A stretch of 14,703 bases of DNA, taken from contig JAGADS010000346.1 in assembly GCA_017613485.1 (NCBI GenBank), positions 1 to 14,703 on the forward strand, written 5' to 3'. The stretch's first letter is position 1. Each line of letters opens with the position of its first letter. This DNA is from Treponema sp. GTDB taxonomy: Bacteria; Spirochaetota; Spirochaetia; Treponematales; Treponemataceae. The notes under the pieces are model-generated. The model was not told where the DNA came from, ran no database searches, and was given only the letters and a program-made list of their open reading frames with translations. A program made the translations under genes and the position numbers. Shown piece after piece: positions 14,190 to 14,703 of the stretch.

Positions 14190-14703
14190 TTCCTGCCTCC
14201 TGGAAAGAACTTATTCGGGGAACAAGAACAGTTTCGATTTTTTTCCTTACGTTCTGACTTTCAATTCCCTGAATGAGGGTTGAAATAATGTTCATCAAGA
14301 GAATTACACAAACATAACCTGCAGAAGACATTCCACAACCCATAATCAAGAATGCAAGTATCGCCGCAATCACAGCATAAACACACTTTCCCGCTCTTGA
14401 TACAGGAACTGTTCCGTACCACTGAAGAAGATACAGTGTTGAAAAAAGAGTTCCGCTTGTCATCAAGGCAAGAATCATGTCTCCCTGCATCGGAACACCA
14501 TGAACTACCAGAGGTCCGACAAAACGCACAAGAAGAGAATAAAGCACTATGAATATAAACGGAATTACAAAATCAATCATATCGCTTGCAATCAGGATAA
14601 TCGACGAAATAAGTGTTATGAAGTTGAACCTGAATGCCGGAATCAACGAGCCGTTATCCCAGAACAATGAGACATAGCCGTCAGGTACTACAATGCCGAA
14701 CAG
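14182..14703 (-). CDS. rnfD: RnfD-like membrane subunit, C-terminal part (cut by window edge)
   Basis: The frame is open from the right edge (base 14703) to the stop at 14182, giving 173 C-terminal residues of a protein usually around 320-350. RnfD is the large membrane subunit of the Rnf complex with a covalently bound FMN. The visible start FGIVVPDGYVSLFWDNGS resembles the loop after the flavin site in RnfD. The late segment YVCVILLMNIISTLI matches the ILLMN block near the RnfD C-terminus. The ATDPVT(S)P motif expected between them is instead LQWYGTVPVS, so this conserved stretch is changed. A TTG at 14667 is not a real start, as the frame and the homology run through it. The flavin-site motif itself would lie outside the window. 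It overlaps the next gene by eight bases. Confidence 0.72.
   Translation of the reverse strand: MFGIVVPDGYVSLFWDNGSLIPAFRFNFITLISSIILIASDMIDFVIPFIFIVLYSLLVRFVGPLVVHGVPMQGDMILALMTSGTLFSTLYLLQWYGTVPVSRAGKCVYAVIAAILAFLIMGCGMSSAGYVCVILLMNIISTLIQGIESQNVRKKIETVLVPRISSFQEAGNV

Noticed and set aside
14665..14667. TTG as the start of the rnfD-like gene
   Set aside because: The frame is open to the window edge and the residues before it (FGIVVPDGY) match RnfD, so the gene continues outside.

Overview
The window looks like chromosomal DNA of a spirochaete, most likely a host-associated Treponema. The evidence is the style of the MetG (start, double zinc knuckle, C-terminal tRNA-binding domain), secreted proteins of a kind I associate with treponemes, an Rnf-type operon, strong AGGAGG ribosome binding sites and moderate GC content. 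Genus is an inference from protein resemblance; there is no rRNA or other marker gene here. I see no tRNA, rRNA, CRISPR array, insertion sequence or integrase. No gene-free stretch exceeds 300 bases; the longest is about 141 bases (5053-5193).

Layout, left to right. Bases 1-864 (minus) hold the N-terminal part of mfd, cut by the left edge. Diverging from it is a plus-strand pair: a secreted two-domain protein (944-1930) and a small zinc-ribbon membrane protein (1935-2330). Converging on that pair is a minus-strand pair, aminotransferase (3859-5052) then glycogen synthase glgA (2338-3816), probably one transcript. A compact divergent promoter region (about 5084-5165) separates these from a plus-strand pair: a secreted protein of unknown function (5194-5943) overlapping a mannose-1-phosphate guanylyltransferase (5940-7061). 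A near-consensus promoter then drives metG (7136-9445), followed one base later by a FemAB-type peptidoglycan bridge enzyme (9447-10529).

The right third is a minus-strand operon of five overlapping genes read from 14703 down to 10546: rnfD-like (cut by the right edge), rnfG-like, rnfE-like, rnfA-like and a GH57 4-alpha-glucanotransferase-like protein. The order D-G-E-A is that of Rnf operons, but every member looks divergent. The G protein has no FMN-attachment motif. The A and E proteins each seem to keep only one of their two iron-sulfur cysteines. The visible D segment lacks its TDP motif. The GH57-like protein occupies the slot where rnfB is often found and has lost all the recognisable catalytic motifs, including the nucleophile (Ser at 123). 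This set, a remodelled Rnf-like membrane module translationally coupled to a GH57 pseudoenzyme, is the best candidate for an undescribed system. Its function cannot be read from the sequence.

The other genes are mostly housekeeping: DNA repair, glycogen synthesis, transamination, GDP-mannose supply, translation and cell wall. A second notable point is that metG appears to be transcribed as a leaderless mRNA.
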